A stretch of 40,725 nucleotides of DNA from Zetaproteobacteria bacterium CG06_land_8_20_14_3_00_59_53 (GCA_002779605.1 PEWE01000005.1:1-40725); one strand, 5' to 3'; positions 23,180 through 35,341 are shown, numbered from the stretch's first letter. Program-made: numbers and translations. The notes: generated from the letters alone by a model not told the origin.

Positions 23180-24592
23180 ATGAGTGCTGTAGAACAGAAG
23201 AAGAATGAAAGTATTGTCGCCGATATGTCGCTGGCCCCGTGGGGTCGTAAAGAGCTGGTCATCGCGGAAACCGAGATGCCGGGTCTGATGTCGATCCGCA
23301 AGAAATATGCGGTCGAGCAGCCTTTGAAGGGTGCGCGTATCGCAGGCTCCCTGCATATGACCATCCAGACCGGGGTGCTGATCGAAACCCTGACCTCGCT
23401 GGGTGCAGAAGTCCGCTGGGCTTCCTGCAACATCTATTCCACCCAGGATCATGCCGCTGCCGCCATCGCTGCTGCCGGCATCCCTGTGTTCGCCTACAAG
23501 GGCGAGACGCTGGACGACTACTGGGAGTACACCCATCGCATCATGGAATGGCATGACGGCGGCACGCCGAACATGATCCTGGACGATGGCGGCGATGCCA
23601 CCCTGCTGGTGATCCTGGGCTCGAAGGCCGAGAAGGATATCTCCGTGCTGAACAATCCGGGCAGCGAGGAAGAGGTCTGCCTGTTCAATGCCATCAAGAA
23701 GAAGCTGGCTGTCGATCCGACCTGGTATTCCGTGCGTAAGGCTGCGATCCAGGGTGTGACCGAAGAGACCACCACCGGCGTGCATCGCCTGTACCAGATG
23801 CAGGAGAAAGGAGATCTGCCGTTCCCGGCCATCAACGTGAACGATTCCGTGACCAAGTCCAAGTTCGACAACCTGTACGGTTGCCGTGAATCGCTGCTCG
23901 ACGGCATCAAGCGTGCCACCGATGTGATGATCGCCGGCAAGATCTGCGTGGTGCTCGGCTATGGCGATGTGGGCAAGGGTTGTGCACAGGCCTTCCGCGG
24001 CATGGGCGCCACCGTCTGGGTGACCGAGATCGATCCGATCTGCGCGCTGCAGGCTGCGATGGAAGGCTACCGTGTGGTTCGCATGGATGATGCATGCGGC
24101 CAGGGTGATATTTTCGTCACCACCACCGGTAACTACCACGTCATCACTCATGACCACATGGCTGCGATGAAGGATCAGTCCATCGTGTGCAACATCGGTC
24201 ATTTCGACAACGAAATCGATGTCGCCAGCCTGAAGCAGTACGAGTGGGACAATGTGAAGCCGCAGGTGGATCAGATCATCTTCCCGAACGGCAAGCGCAT
24301 CACCCTGCTGGCCGAGGGTCGTCTGGTGAATCTGGGTTGTGCCACCGGCCACCCGAGCTTCGTGATGTCCGCGTCCTTCTCCAACCAGACGCTTGCCCAG
24401 ATCGAGCTGTTCAACCAGACCGGTCAGTACGAGAACAAGGTGTACACCCTGCCCAAGCAGCTGGATGAAGAGGTTGCCCGTCTTCATCTGGACAAGATCG
24501 GCCTGAAGCTGACCGAGCTGAGCAAGGAACAGGCGGATTACATCGGCGTGCCGGTGGAAGGTCCTTACAAGCCGAACCACTACCGCTACTAA
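23180..24592 (+). CDS. ahcY: S-adenosylhomocysteine hydrolase
   Basis: AhcY splits SAH, the inhibitory product of SAM methylations, into adenosine and homocysteine, using bound NAD+. The 470 residues include the substrate region around [11 protein letters not shown] and QDHAAAA, the NAD fold with GYGDVGKG (260-267), and the C-terminal KPNHYRY that reaches into the partner subunit. The length shows the ~40-residue insert common to many bacterial enzymes. GGAGAG precedes the ATG by 6 nt. Expression is probably controlled by the SAH riboswitch in its leader. Confidence 0.97.
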   Translation: MSAVEQKKNESIVADMSLAPWGRKELVIAETEMPGLMSIRKKYAVEQPLKGARIAGSLHMTIQTGVLIETLTSLGAEVRWASCNIYSTQDHAAAAIAAAGIPVFAYKGETLDDYWEYTHRIMEWHDGGTPNMILDDGGDATLLVILGSKAEKDISVLNNPGSEEEVCLFNAIKKKLAVDPTWYSVRKAAIQGVTEETTTGVHRLYQMQEKGDLPFPAINVNDSVTKSKFDNLYGCRESLLDGIKRATDVMIAGKICVVLGYGDVGKGCAQAFRGMGATVWVTEIDPICALQAAMEGYRVVRMDDACGQGDIFVTTTGNYHVITHDHMAAMKDQSIVCNIGHFDNEIDVASLKQYEWDNVKPQVDQIIFPNGKRITLLAEGRLVNLGCATGHPSFVMSASFSNQTLAQIELFNQTGQYENKVYTLPKQLDEEVARLHLDKIGLKLTELSKEQADYIGVPVEGPYKPNHYRY

Positions 24593-24595
24593 GTC

Positions 24596-24889
24596 ATGTT
24601 GCTGTCCCCCGCCCGTTTGTGTTGCGTCTGGCTGTGCTGTGCACTGTTGTTCGCGACACAGGCCCGGGCGGGGGATGCTGCATCCGCCAATGCCGATGCG
24701 AAGTATGACCGGACCGGTGACGGGCTGGTGAATGCCGAGGATTGGGCGAGAATGAGTGAGGATGACAAGCATGCCTATACCCGTGATTCGCTGCTCGAGT
24801 TGGGCTTGGCTCCGGACGCTTCTGTCGGTAAGGGACGAACGCGGCAGCTTGATTACCTGGAGGGGTTGCGTGCCGTGTATGGTCGCTAA
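24596..24889 (+). CDS. Small exported protein with EF-hand-like loop
   Basis: A 97-residue protein with an N-terminal signal peptide (about 1-25, ending ARA). The mature part opens with YDRTGDGLVNAEDW (about 37-50), whose D-x-T-x-D-G-x-V-x3-D spacing matches a calcium-binding EF-hand or dockerin loop. The rest is charged and helical. It starts 3 bp after ahcY and must share that transcript, but a role in the methyl cycle is not obvious because the product should be periplasmic. I do not recognise a named family. A weak start context leaves some doubt about translation level. Confidence 0.65.
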   Translation: MLLSPARLCCVWLCCALLFATQARAGDAASANADAKYDRTGDGLVNAEDWARMSEDDKHAYTRDSLLELGLAPDASVGKGRTRQLDYLEGLRAVYGR

Positions 24890-24909
24890 AGCCGCACATC
24901 TATCCGTGG

Positions 24910-24938
24910 TTGAATCCGCTCTTGCAACATGTTATAAA
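24910..24938 (+). promoter_or_regulatory. Promoter of the ATP synthase operon
   Basis: TTGAAT (24910-24915), a 17-bp spacer and TATAAA (24933-24938) make a near-consensus sigma-70 promoter. The predicted start is about 24945, some 83 nt before atpI. Confidence 0.75.
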
Positions 24939-24942
24939 TCGC

Positions 24943-24979
24943 CACCCTCACGGGGAGGGTGTGTTACACAAGATTGTGT
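24943..24979 (+). promoter_or_regulatory. Leader hairpins before atpI
   Basis: CACCCTC/GAGGGTG (24943-24961) lies at the predicted mRNA 5' end, and ACACA/TGTGT (24966-24979) is followed by TTT. The first may stabilise the 5' end of the long atp transcript; the second is a weak terminator-like hairpin. Both roles are inference. Confidence 0.35.
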
Positions 24980-25027
24980 TTTGCTGCTTCCCCTTCGGTG
25001 CGAAGGCTGTTTTGGACTGATTCAGGC

Positions 25028-25480
25028 ATGAAAGATTTGCCGCTTCCCGGAGCTCCGGAAGGATCGTCACTCAGGATTCGGCCGGCGCTGCTGTGGCAGT
25101 CGGGCGCAGGATTGGTCGGGGTTTCTTCCGCTTTTCTGTTCTTTGATGTCAGGCTTGCAGCGGGAGTTGGATTCGGTGTGCTGGTGGTGATGTTGAGTAC
25201 GCTGTTGCTGGCCAGGCGCATTCACGGCGCGACCGCATCTGATCCGGAGCGTGGTCAGCAGTTGCTGTACACGGGAGCGGTTGTCCGCTTTGTGTTTGTA
25301 CTTGCGTCGCTGGTTGTGGCATGCGGGATAGGGCTCCACCTGTTTGCCGTGGCTGTCGGTATGCTGCTGGCACAGGTTGCGATGTTCCTGTTTGCTGTTG
25401 GCGGAATGAGAGCACAGGTAAAGCATAAACAGTTTGAGCGGGCTACGGGTCCGCATGGCGCAAGCCGCATAACAAGGTGA
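25028..25480 (+). CDS. atpI: ATP synthase protein I
   Basis: AtpI is a non-essential membrane factor that helps assemble the c-ring. The 150 residues contain four hydrophobic segments (about 22-40, 44-62, 78-98, 102-124) after a polar N-terminus, as usual for this poorly conserved family. Recognition depends mostly on position as first gene of the atp operon. The start at MKDLPLPG is selected because it follows the predicted promoter; the ribosome site is weak. It overlaps atpB by 4 bp (GTGA). Confidence 0.82.
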   Translation: MKDLPLPGAPEGSSLRIRPALLWQSGAGLVGVSSAFLFFDVRLAAGVGFGVLVVMLSTLLLARRIHGATASDPERGQQLLYTGAVVRFVFVLASLVVACGIGLHLFAVAVGMLLAQVAMFLFAVGGMRAQVKHKQFERATGPHGASRITR

Positions 25481-26340
25481 AACGGGAGTGGCAGTTGGCA
25501 CAAGAGGAACATGGCGCAGGGGGGATTGCAGAGCATCTGAACTACTGGACCTACAAGTTCGATGATTCCAATCCATTCATGCAGATCCACCTTGATACGA
25601 TGCTCACCACAGTTGTTGTGGCGAGTCTGCTTGTCGGCTTTTCCATCTGGTTGGGTCGTCGTTTGACTGACGGGGCTCCGAGTGGTGCCCAGAATTTCAT
25701 GGAATCGATTGTCGGCTTTGTCGATGATACGGTGCGCGACAACTTTCCGGTTCATAACCCCTTCATCGCGCCGCTTGCGCTGACTGTTTTTGTGTTTATT
25801 TTTCTGATGAACTGTCTGGATATCTTCCCGGCATTCCTGTTCTCGCATACTGCGTCGTTGTTCGGTCTCGAGCATTACCGTCAGGTGCCGACCAATGATC
25901 TGAACCTGCCGGCAGCCATGGCTGTGTGCGTGTTCCTGATGGTTCTTTATTACGAGTTCAAGCTCAAGCCGGTGCACTTCTGCAAGGAGCTGTTGTTGCA
26001 GCCGTTTGCCAGCCTGCTTCTGGATGCCAAGAATCCGATTGTCAAGCTGCTTGGTGTTGCGCTGATTCCCCTCAATCTGGTTTTGAAGCTGGTGGAAGAG
26101 CTGGCCAAGCCGCTGTCTCTTTCCTTCCGACTCTTCGGTAACATGTTTGCCGGCGAGGTGATCTTCCTGCTTATCGCATTCCTGCTTCTTGGTGGCGGTG
26201 TGGTGGGCATGACGGCGGGCTTTTTTGTGGGTCTTGGGTGGTCGATGTTCCATATGTTCATCGGCTTGCTGCAGGCGTTCATCTTCATGATTCTGACGGT
26301 GGTGTACCTGTCTATTGCACACCAGCCGGCTGAGCACTGA
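25477..26340 (+). CDS. atpB: F0F1 ATP synthase subunit a
   Basis: Subunit a forms the two proton half-channels next to the c-ring. With the GTG start it has 287 residues and five or six membrane helices. The essential Arg218 is in LSLSFRLFGNM, and the GNMFAGE and ending helix with Gln (LQAFIF) are family signatures. GTG at 25477 lies in the GTGA overlap with atpI; TTG at 25495, which follows a better ribosome site (GGGAG), is an alternative and would remove six residues. Confidence 0.95.
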   Translation: MKREWQLAQEEHGAGGIAEHLNYWTYKFDDSNPFMQIHLDTMLTTVVVASLLVGFSIWLGRRLTDGAPSGAQNFMESIVGFVDDTVRDNFPVHNPFIAPLALTVFVFIFLMNCLDIFPAFLFSHTASLFGLEHYRQVPTNDLNLPAAMAVCVFLMVLYYEFKLKPVHFCKELLLQPFASLLLDAKNPIVKLLGVALIPLNLVLKLVEELAKPLSLSFRLFGNMFAGEVIFLLIAFLLLGGGVVGMTAGFFVGLGWSMFHMFIGLLQAFIFMILTVVYLSIAHQPAEH

Positions 26341-26383
26341 GTTTGTAAAATAAAACAACGTAGGGAAAAAAAGGAGTAACAAC

Positions 26384-26641
26384 ATGGAAGCAAATATCAT
26401 CATTACCGCTGCCACCGCTATCTCGGTGGGTGTGATTCTGGCTGCTGCAGGCTTGGGTTCTGCAATCGGCTGGGGCTTGATCACCTCCAAGACACTGGAA
26501 GGCATCGCACGTCAGCCTGAGATGCGTCCGCAGCTGATGTTCAACATGTTCATTTTTGCCGGTCTGATGGAGTCCTTCCCGTTCATCATCATGGCCTTCG
26601 CTCTGTGGTTCCTGTTCGCCAACCCGTTCATCGCCGGTTAA
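26384..26641 (+). CDS. atpE: F0F1 ATP synthase subunit c
   Basis: The 85-residue c subunit folds as a two-helix hairpin with the polar loop ARQPE (42-46) and the ion-binding Glu63 in LMESFPF. Glu is followed by Ser, but the Gln that completes sodium sites in helix 1 is replaced by Trp30, so proton coupling is expected. A strong ribosome site, AAGGAG 8 nt before ATG, fits the high copy number of c per complex. Confidence 0.97.
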   Translation: MEANIIITAATAISVGVILAAAGLGSAIGWGLITSKTLEGIARQPEMRPQLMFNMFIFAGLMESFPFIIMAFALWFLFANPFIAG

Positions 26642-26693
26642 CAGCGGGCTTGCCCCGTCACAGTCAAAAAAGCGCGTATAGCGAGGTAATGGA

Positions 26694-27176
26694 ATGAGCA
26701 TAGACCTGACATTTATCGGACAGATTATCGTCTTCATGACGCTTCTGATTCTGCTGAGGAAGTTTCTGTATGGTCCTTTAAGCACTCTGATGGAGCAGCG
26801 CTCCGCCAAGATTGCCGAGGGACTGGCGGCTGCCGATGCGGGCAAGGAAGCCAAGGCCAAGGCCGACGCTGAAGCTGCCGAGCAGCTGAAGGAAGCCAGG
26901 AAGAAGGCTCAGGAAATCCTTGCCGCAGCTGAAAAGCGTGCTTCGGAGATCCAGGAAGAGGTCACCAACAAGGCTCGTGATGAAGCCGGCCAGATCGTGC
27001 AGGCTGCAAGTGAGGAAGTCGAAGCTGAAGTCAGTCGCGCCCGTCAGGTGCTGCGTAAGGAAGTTGCCGGCATCGCCATCGCAGCTGCCGAGCGCGTCAT
27101 CAACAGCGAGCTTGATGCCAAGCGTCACACGAAGCTGATCGACGATGTCGTGGCGCAAGGGTTTGGTAACGCATGA
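26694..27176 (+). CDS. atpF: F0F1 ATP synthase subunit b
   Basis: The b subunit is the peripheral stalk: a single N-terminal membrane helix (about 5-22) and a long charged coiled coil to residue 160. The Ala/Glu/Lys-rich sequence (for example AKAKADAEAAEQLKEARKKA) and the membrane-proximal start MSIDLTFIGQ are typical. Only one b-type gene is present, so it is a homodimer. It overlaps atpH by ATGA. Confidence 0.96.
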   Translation: MSIDLTFIGQIIVFMTLLILLRKFLYGPLSTLMEQRSAKIAEGLAAADAGKEAKAKADAEAAEQLKEARKKAQEILAAAEKRASEIQEEVTNKARDEAGQIVQAASEEVEAEVSRARQVLRKEVAGIAIAAAERVINSELDAKRHTKLIDDVVAQGFGNA

Positions 27177-27694
27177 GCACCACCTCTATTTCACGGCGTT
27201 ATGCCAGGGCGCTCTTCGAGCTACAGGTTGATGGTGTAGCCATCGCGGCATCGCTGAGTAACGCAGCCCAGGTTGTCGGCGTCGCAGAAGTGGCCGCTGT
27301 GCTGGAACAGCCTGCCTATCCGGCTGCTGTGAAGGCCAAGGTCGTGGATAAGGCCGCTGGTGGTCTGAGTAAGGAAGTATCGCGTCTGGTTGTGATGCTC
27401 TGCGAGCGTGGTAAAGCCTCGCTGCTGCCGGAGATCAACGAGCTGTTTGAAACAATGGTTCGTCAGGCATCCAGTGAAGTGGAGGCCGAGGTGGTCACGG
27501 CGACCGCTCTGACCAAGGCTACGCAGGACAAGATCGCCGCTGCACTTTCCAAATCGACCGGCCGCAAGGTTGTTCTGAAGGCTTCGCAGGATGAAGCTAT
27601 TCTCGGCGGCCTTGTCGTTCGTCTCGGCGACCGGCAGATCGACTATTCGTTGCGCACGCGTCTTGAGGGCCTGAAACGGGCCATGGTTTCGTAA
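27173..27694 (+). CDS. atpH: F0F1 ATP synthase subunit delta
   Basis: Delta joins the top of the F1 head to the b stalk (OSCP in mitochondria). The 173 residues begin with SRRYARALFEL, the helical N-domain, and end with GGLVVRLGDRQIDYSLRTRLEGLKR, the family C-terminal signature. It starts inside the atpF stop codon and is followed by atpA after 30 bp. Confidence 0.96.
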   Translation: MSTTSISRRYARALFELQVDGVAIAASLSNAAQVVGVAEVAAVLEQPAYPAAVKAKVVDKAAGGLSKEVSRLVVMLCERGKASLLPEINELFETMVRQASSEVEAEVVTATALTKATQDKIAAALSKSTGRKVVLKASQDEAILGGLVVRLGDRQIDYSLRTRLEGLKRAMVS

Positions 27695-27724
27695 GAATTA
27701 TAAAAGTAATCTGAGGTAGGAAAT

Positions 27725-29266
<1,542 letters not shown>

Positions 29267-29291
29267 AAGGTCGGGATAAGGGAGCGATAAC

Positions 29292-30152
29292 GTGGCATCA
29301 ACCAAGGAAATCCGGGGTCAGATCAAGGCCGTTCAAAATACCGCCAAAATCACCAAGGCCATGGAGATGGTTGCGGCGAGCAAGATGCGCAAGGCTCAGC
29401 AGCGTGTGTTTGATGCCCGTTCCTATGCCGAAGGTATCCGGCAGGTGATTGCCAACCTGATGCAGGCTCATCCCGAATACCAACACAGCTTTTTCACCCC
29501 GCGTGAGGCTGTGAAACGTATCGGTATCATTCTGGTGACTACGGACAAGGGGCTCTGCGGTGGTCTGAATACCAATGCCCTGCGTCTGGCAGTTCAGCGG
29601 ATCCGGGCACAGCAGACTGGTGTCGAGGTCGAGGTGATCAATATCGGACGCCGTGGTGGTGCATTCATGCGTCGTTTTGGCGTGAATGTCAGCGGCAGTG
29701 TCGAGAATATATCCGACTCGCCCGAGTTGTCCGACATCCTCGGTGCGGCGGATCTGGCGATCGAACGCTACATCGATGGCAGCTATGACGAAGTGCATCT
29801 GCTGTACAGCGAGTTCGTCAACACCATGACTCAGCGTCCGGGTATGTCGCAGCTTCTGCCCTGTCCGGAAAATGAAGAGCCTTCACACCCCGGCTACTGG
29901 GATTATCTGTATGAGCCGGACAGCCAGGTCGTGTTGGACGGCTTGCTCAAGCGTTACATCGAGTCACTGGTGTACCATGGGGTGCTGGAGAACAAGGCCT
30001 GCGAGCAGTCCGCCCGCATGGTCGCTATGAAGAGTGCAACCGATAATGCCAAGAGCATGGTCAAGGATCTGCAGATTACCTATAACAAGGCACGTCAGGC
30101 AGCCATTACGCAGGAACTGGCGGAAATTGTCGCCGGTGGCGCAGCAGCTTAA
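29292..30152 (+). CDS. atpG: F0F1 ATP synthase subunit gamma
   Basis: Gamma is the rotating shaft. The 286 residues begin STKEIRGQIKAVQNTAKITKAM and end ARQAAITQELAEIVAGGAA, two antiparallel terminal helices that form the coiled-coil axle; TTDKGLCGGLN lies in the Rossmann-like middle. It starts with GTG behind GGGAG. The gap to atpA is 25 bp. Confidence 0.97.
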   Translation: MASTKEIRGQIKAVQNTAKITKAMEMVAASKMRKAQQRVFDARSYAEGIRQVIANLMQAHPEYQHSFFTPREAVKRIGIILVTTDKGLCGGLNTNALRLAVQRIRAQQTGVEVEVINIGRRGGAFMRRFGVNVSGSVENISDSPELSDILGAADLAIERYIDGSYDEVHLLYSEFVNTMTQRPGMSQLLPCPENEEPSHPGYWDYLYEPDSQVVLDGLLKRYIESLVYHGVLENKACEQSARMVAMKSATDNAKSMVKDLQITYNKARQAAITQELAEIVAGGAAA

Positions 30153-30168
30153 TTATTTTCAAGTTTAA

Positions 30169-31583
<1,415 letters not shown>

Positions 31584-31584
<1 letters not shown>

Positions 31585-31994
31585 TGAGTACCGTCAAGGT
31601 TCTTGTAGCAACTGCTGAACGCGAGGTATATCGCGGCGAGGCCGAGAAGCTGGTTGCACCGGGTGCTGCCGGTGAACTGGGTATCCTGCCGAAGCATGCA
31701 CCGCTGTTGAGTCAGCTGAAGCCGGGTGAATTGCGCATCACCAACGGTGAGAATGTCGACGAGGTTTTCATTTCCGGTGGCTTCATGGAAGTTCAGCCGG
31801 ACATGATCACCGTGTTGGCCGATAGCGCAGAGCGCGCCTCCGATGTGGATGAGGCCGCTGCTCTGGCTGCGCAACGCAAGGCCGAGGAACTGCTCGAATC
31901 GAAGAAGGCTGATGTCGATCTGGCTATGGCTGAAGCAGAGCTGTCCATCATGGCCGCCCGACTCGACTGGATGCGCAAAAAGAAGAAGAACTGA
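31584..31994 (+). CDS. atpC: F0F1 ATP synthase subunit epsilon
   Basis: Epsilon is the inhibitory subunit of F1. The 136 residues have an N-terminal beta-barrel (to about 85, including GAAGELGILPKHAPLLSQLKPG) and a C-terminal helical hairpin ending in a lysine-rich tail. The GTG start overlaps the atpD stop. It is the last gene of the operon, before a strong terminator. Confidence 0.96.
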
Positions 31995-32012
31995 CCTTCC
32001 GGGGTCGACCTT

Positions 32013-32039
32013 AAAGGCGCACTTCGGTGCGCCTTTTTT
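32013..32039 (+). terminator. Terminator of the atp operon
   Basis: A perfect 10-bp stem closed by the stable tetraloop TTCG (32013-32036) and followed by T residues to 32039, 18 bp after the atpC stop. Confidence 0.95.
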
Positions 32040-32111
32040 GTTTGTTTTGCAAGCAAACCGGCATTGTGAGAACCTACCGCCGGAAACAGTATCGTCAGCT
32101 TTGGAGGACCT

Positions 32112-33512
32112 ATGATTTCTCTGCCCAACTATCCCGATCTTCAGGTTTGCGTGCTTGCTGCCGGCCAGGGCAAGCGTATGCATTCAAGTCGTCCCAAGGT
32201 GTTGCACAACGTGCTGGGCAGGGCGATGATCGATCATGTTCTGCACACTGTGGAGGAATTGACCCCGAAGGCCATTGCGGTGGTTACCGGACATGCCTCG
32301 GATCAGGTTCGCGCCCACGTCGGGCAGCCGGCCAATCTTGAATGGGTGATTCAGGATAAGCAGCTGGGCACCGGCCATGCCGTCAAGCAATGCGAAAAGG
32401 TGATCAGAAACGTCCGCGATGTGCTGATCGTTTGCGGCGACACCCCGCTGCTGCGCAGTAAAACACTGTCTGATCTGGTTGCTGCGCATCGCGCGGGAGG
32501 TGCTTCGGTGACCGTGCTGACTGCGCATGTCGGAAATCCTTTCGGCTATGGTCGAATCAAGCGCGGAGCCGACGGGCGCGTTGTTTCCATTGTCGAAGAA
32601 AAGGATGCCTCGGACGAAGAGCGCGCCATTGCTGAGGTAAGCAGTGGCATCTATTGCGTGCGACATGAGGATCTGTTCGATCTGTTGCACAAGCTGGGTA
32701 ACAACAATGCCCAGGGTGAGTATTACCTTCCGGATATCGTTCCGCTGGCTCTGGCCGACGGTAAGAGCGTCGAGACGGCGGGTATGCAGGACTGCGACGA
32801 GATGCTTGGCGTGAACAATCGTGCGCAGCTTTCCCAAGTCGAGGAAAAGATGCAGGCACGCATCGTCCATGACTGGCAGATGAAGGGTGTGACCATCGAG
32901 AAGCCGGACACCGTGCGCATCGAAGCGACCGTGAACCTGGGTACCGATGTGACCATTCAGGCGGGTTGCTACCTGATCGGCTCCACTCGTATCGGCGACG
33001 GCTGTCGCGTCGGCCCGTACGCCGTGCTGGTCGATGCCTGGCTGGATGACGATGTCGAGGTGTTCGCCTTCAGTCATATTCACAGCGCGAATGTCGGTGG
33101 TGATTCACAGATCGGTCCGTTCGGACGACTGCGGCCCGGTGCCGTTCTCGGCGAGGATGTGCATGTGGGCAACTTCGTGGAGATCAAGAATTCGATCATC
33201 GACCGCGGCAGCAAGGTCAATCATCTGAGTTATATCGGCGATACCGACATGGGTAGCTATTGTAACATCGGCGCCGGCAGTATCACCTGCAACTACGACG
33301 GGGCGAACAAGCACCGCACCCGTATCGGCGATCGTGTGTTTGTCGGTTCCGACACCAAGTTGATCGCTCCGGTCGAGGTGCAATCCGGTGCGACCATCGG
33401 TGCCGGCAGCATTATCACCAAAACCGTTGCATCCGGCGGCCTGACTCTGTCCGAGCGCCCAGACCAGCGGCATGTCGCCGGCTGGCAGCGTCCGACAAAG
33501 AACAAAGACTGA
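32112..33512 (+). CDS. glmU: GlmU bifunctional GlcNAc-1-P uridylyltransferase/acetyltransferase
   Basis: GlmU acetylates glucosamine-1-phosphate and then couples it to UTP, making UDP-GlcNAc for peptidoglycan and LPS. The 466 residues have an N-terminal pyrophosphorylase domain with LAAGQGKRM (15-23), QLGTGHAV and CGDTPLL, and a C-terminal left-handed beta helix (about 255-450) with GPFGRLRPG, NFVEIKNS, and GDTDMGSYCNIGAG. GGAGG is 5 nt before the ATG. It overlaps glmS by one base, so the two are coupled. Confidence 0.97.
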   Translation: MISLPNYPDLQVCVLAAGQGKRMHSSRPKVLHNVLGRAMIDHVLHTVEELTPKAIAVVTGHASDQVRAHVGQPANLEWVIQDKQLGTGHAVKQCEKVIRNVRDVLIVCGDTPLLRSKTLSDLVAAHRAGGASVTVLTAHVGNPFGYGRIKRGADGRVVSIVEEKDASDEERAIAEVSSGIYCVRHEDLFDLLHKLGNNNAQGEYYLPDIVPLALADGKSVETAGMQDCDEMLGVNNRAQLSQVEEKMQARIVHDWQMKGVTIEKPDTVRIEATVNLGTDVTIQAGCYLIGSTRIGDGCRVGPYAVLVDAWLDDDVEVFAFSHIHSANVGGDSQIGPFGRLRPGAVLGEDVHVGNFVEIKNSIIDRGSKVNHLSYIGDTDMGSYCNIGAGSITCNYDGANKHRTRIGDRVFVGSDTKLIAPVEVQSGATIGAGSIITKTVASGGLTLSERPDQRHVAGWQRPTKNKD

Positions 33513-35338
33513 TGTGCGGCATCGTCGGTGCGGTAGCCCGCAGGAATGTTCTGCCCATTCTGATGGATGGATTGCAGCGGCTTGAGTATCGCGGCTATGA
33601 CTCGGCCGGTGTGGCGGTCAGGGGGGCGGACGGCGCGCTGAAGCGATTCAGGGCTCTGGGCAAGGTGCAGGTGCTCAAGGCAATTGTCGATCGTTCAGGC
33701 GTTGAAGGGGATATGGGAATCGCCCACACCCGCTGGGCAACACATGGCGCTCCGGCCGAGCGCAATGCGCACCCGCATATGAGCGGCGTGCGTGTCGCCG
33801 TGGTGCACAACGGCATCATCGAGAATCATGCGGAATTGCGCAGTCGTCTGGTTGCGCTGGGTTACGAATTCACCTCGGAGACCGATACCGAGGTCATCGC
33901 CCATCTGATGGCGCATAAGCTGGAAGGGGGTCTGGATCTGTTTGCTGCTGTAAAGCAGACGGCTGCAGAGCTGGATGGAGCCTATGCACTTGCCGCTGCC
34001 AGCCCTGAGGACGGCGAACGTATCGTTGTGACCCGGGCGGGCAGTCCGCTGGTCATCGGACTGGGCAATGGCGAGAATTTCATTGCATCGGATGTCGCGG
34101 CACTGTTGCCGGTGACGCGCAGCTTTCTCTTTCTGGAGGAAGGCGATATCGCCGAGGTGTGCCGGGATGGCGTCACCGTGTTCGATGCCGAAGGCAATCA
34201 GGTAATCCGCCCGGTCAAGCAATCCAAGCTTGCCGATGCCAGCGTCGATAAGGGTCCTTACGCGCATTACATGCTCAAGGAGATCCACGAGCAGCCCGGT
34301 GTCGTATCCGAAACCCTTGAAGGGCGTATCCACAGGGGGCGACTGCTGGAAGACAGCTTCGGCCACGAAACCAAGTCCCTGCTTGATCGCACGAAGCATG
34401 TGCAGATCGTTGCCTGCGGCACCAGTTATCACGCCGGTATGGTGGCACGCTACTGGCTGGAAGAGGTCGGGGTGTCCTGCAGCGTGGAGGTCGCCAGTGA
34501 ATATCGCTACCGCAAGGTGGTCGTTCCCGAAGGCAGCCTGCTGATCACCATATCCCAGTCCGGCGAGACAGCCGACACGCTGGCCGCGCTGCGTGGAAGC
34601 CGCACCAAGGGCTTTATCGGCAGCCTTGCTGTATGCAATGTTCCGGAGAGTTCGCTGGTGCGCGAGTCCGACGTCTGTTTCATGACGCGGGCGGGTATCG
34701 AGATCGGCGTGGCCTCCACCAAGGCATTCACCACCCAGCTGGTCGCCCTGCGTCTGCTGACCATTGCGCTCAGCCGGCGTTTCGGTCAGACGGCTGCGCA
34801 GGAAGAGGCCATGGTCAATGAGCTTCACTCACTGCCCCGCCAGATCGAGGTGGTGTTGCAGTTGAGCGATGCGATCCGCGACATGGCAGCCGACTTCTCC
34901 GATAAGCACAATGCCCTGTTCCTCGGGCGTGGAGCGTTTTATCCCATCGCCATGGAAGGCGCGCTGAAGCTGAAGGAGATTTCCTATATCCATGCCGAGG
35001 CCTATCCTGCAGGTGAACTCAAACACGGCCCTCTGGCGCTGGTGGATGAAAGCATGCCGGTGGTGTGTGCTCTGCCCGACGATCCTTTGTTGGAGAAGGT
35101 TCTGTCCAATCTTCAGGAGGTCCGTGCTCGCGGCGGCGAGTTGTTCCTGTTCAGTGACCAGAAGGTGGCGATCGGTCTGGATCGGTTCCGCAATATGACC
35201 TTGTCCGATATCCATCCCGGTACGGCTCCGATCGTGTACAGCATTCCGTTACAGCTGCTGGCTTATCATGTTGCCGTTATCAAAGGCACCGATGTGGACC
35301 AGCCGCGCAATCTGGCGAAATCGGTGACTGTTGAATAA
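33512..35338 (+). CDS. glmS: GlmS glutamine:fructose-6-phosphate aminotransferase
   Basis: GlmS makes glucosamine-6-phosphate from fructose-6-phosphate and glutamine, the entry step to UDP-GlcNAc. The 608 residues start MCGIVGAV, giving the N-terminal nucleophile Cys after Met removal. The glutaminase domain (to about 240, LQRLEYRGYDSAG, HTRWATHG) is followed by two SIS sugar-binding domains (VACGTSYHAG, SQSGETADT, STKAFTTQ) and the ending PRNLAKSVTVE. No glmS ribozyme is present, as expected outside Gram-positives; the start overlaps glmU. Confidence 0.98.
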   Translation: MCGIVGAVARRNVLPILMDGLQRLEYRGYDSAGVAVRGADGALKRFRALGKVQVLKAIVDRSGVEGDMGIAHTRWATHGAPAERNAHPHMSGVRVAVVHNGIIENHAELRSRLVALGYEFTSETDTEVIAHLMAHKLEGGLDLFAAVKQTAAELDGAYALAAASPEDGERIVVTRAGSPLVIGLGNGENFIASDVAALLPVTRSFLFLEEGDIAEVCRDGVTVFDAEGNQVIRPVKQSKLADASVDKGPYAHYMLKEIHEQPGVVSETLEGRIHRGRLLEDSFGHETKSLLDRTKHVQIVACGTSYHAGMVARYWLEEVGVSCSVEVASEYRYRKVVVPEGSLLITISQSGETADTLAALRGSRTKGFIGSLAVCNVPESSLVRESDVCFMTRAGIEIGVASTKAFTTQLVALRLLTIALSRRFGQTAAQEEAMVNELHSLPRQIEVVLQLSDAIRDMAADFSDKHNALFLGRGAFYPIAMEGALKLKEISYIHAEAYPAGELKHGPLALVDESMPVVCALPDDPLLEKVLSNLQEVRARGGELFLFSDQKVAIGLDRFRNMTLSDIHPGTAPIVYSIPLQLLAYHVAVIKGTDVDQPRNLAKSVTVE

Positions 35339-35341
35339 GCC

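Noticed and set aside
26384-26641. Sodium-type ATP synthase
   Set aside because: Glu63-Ser64 fits, but Trp30 replaces the essential Gln in helix 1.
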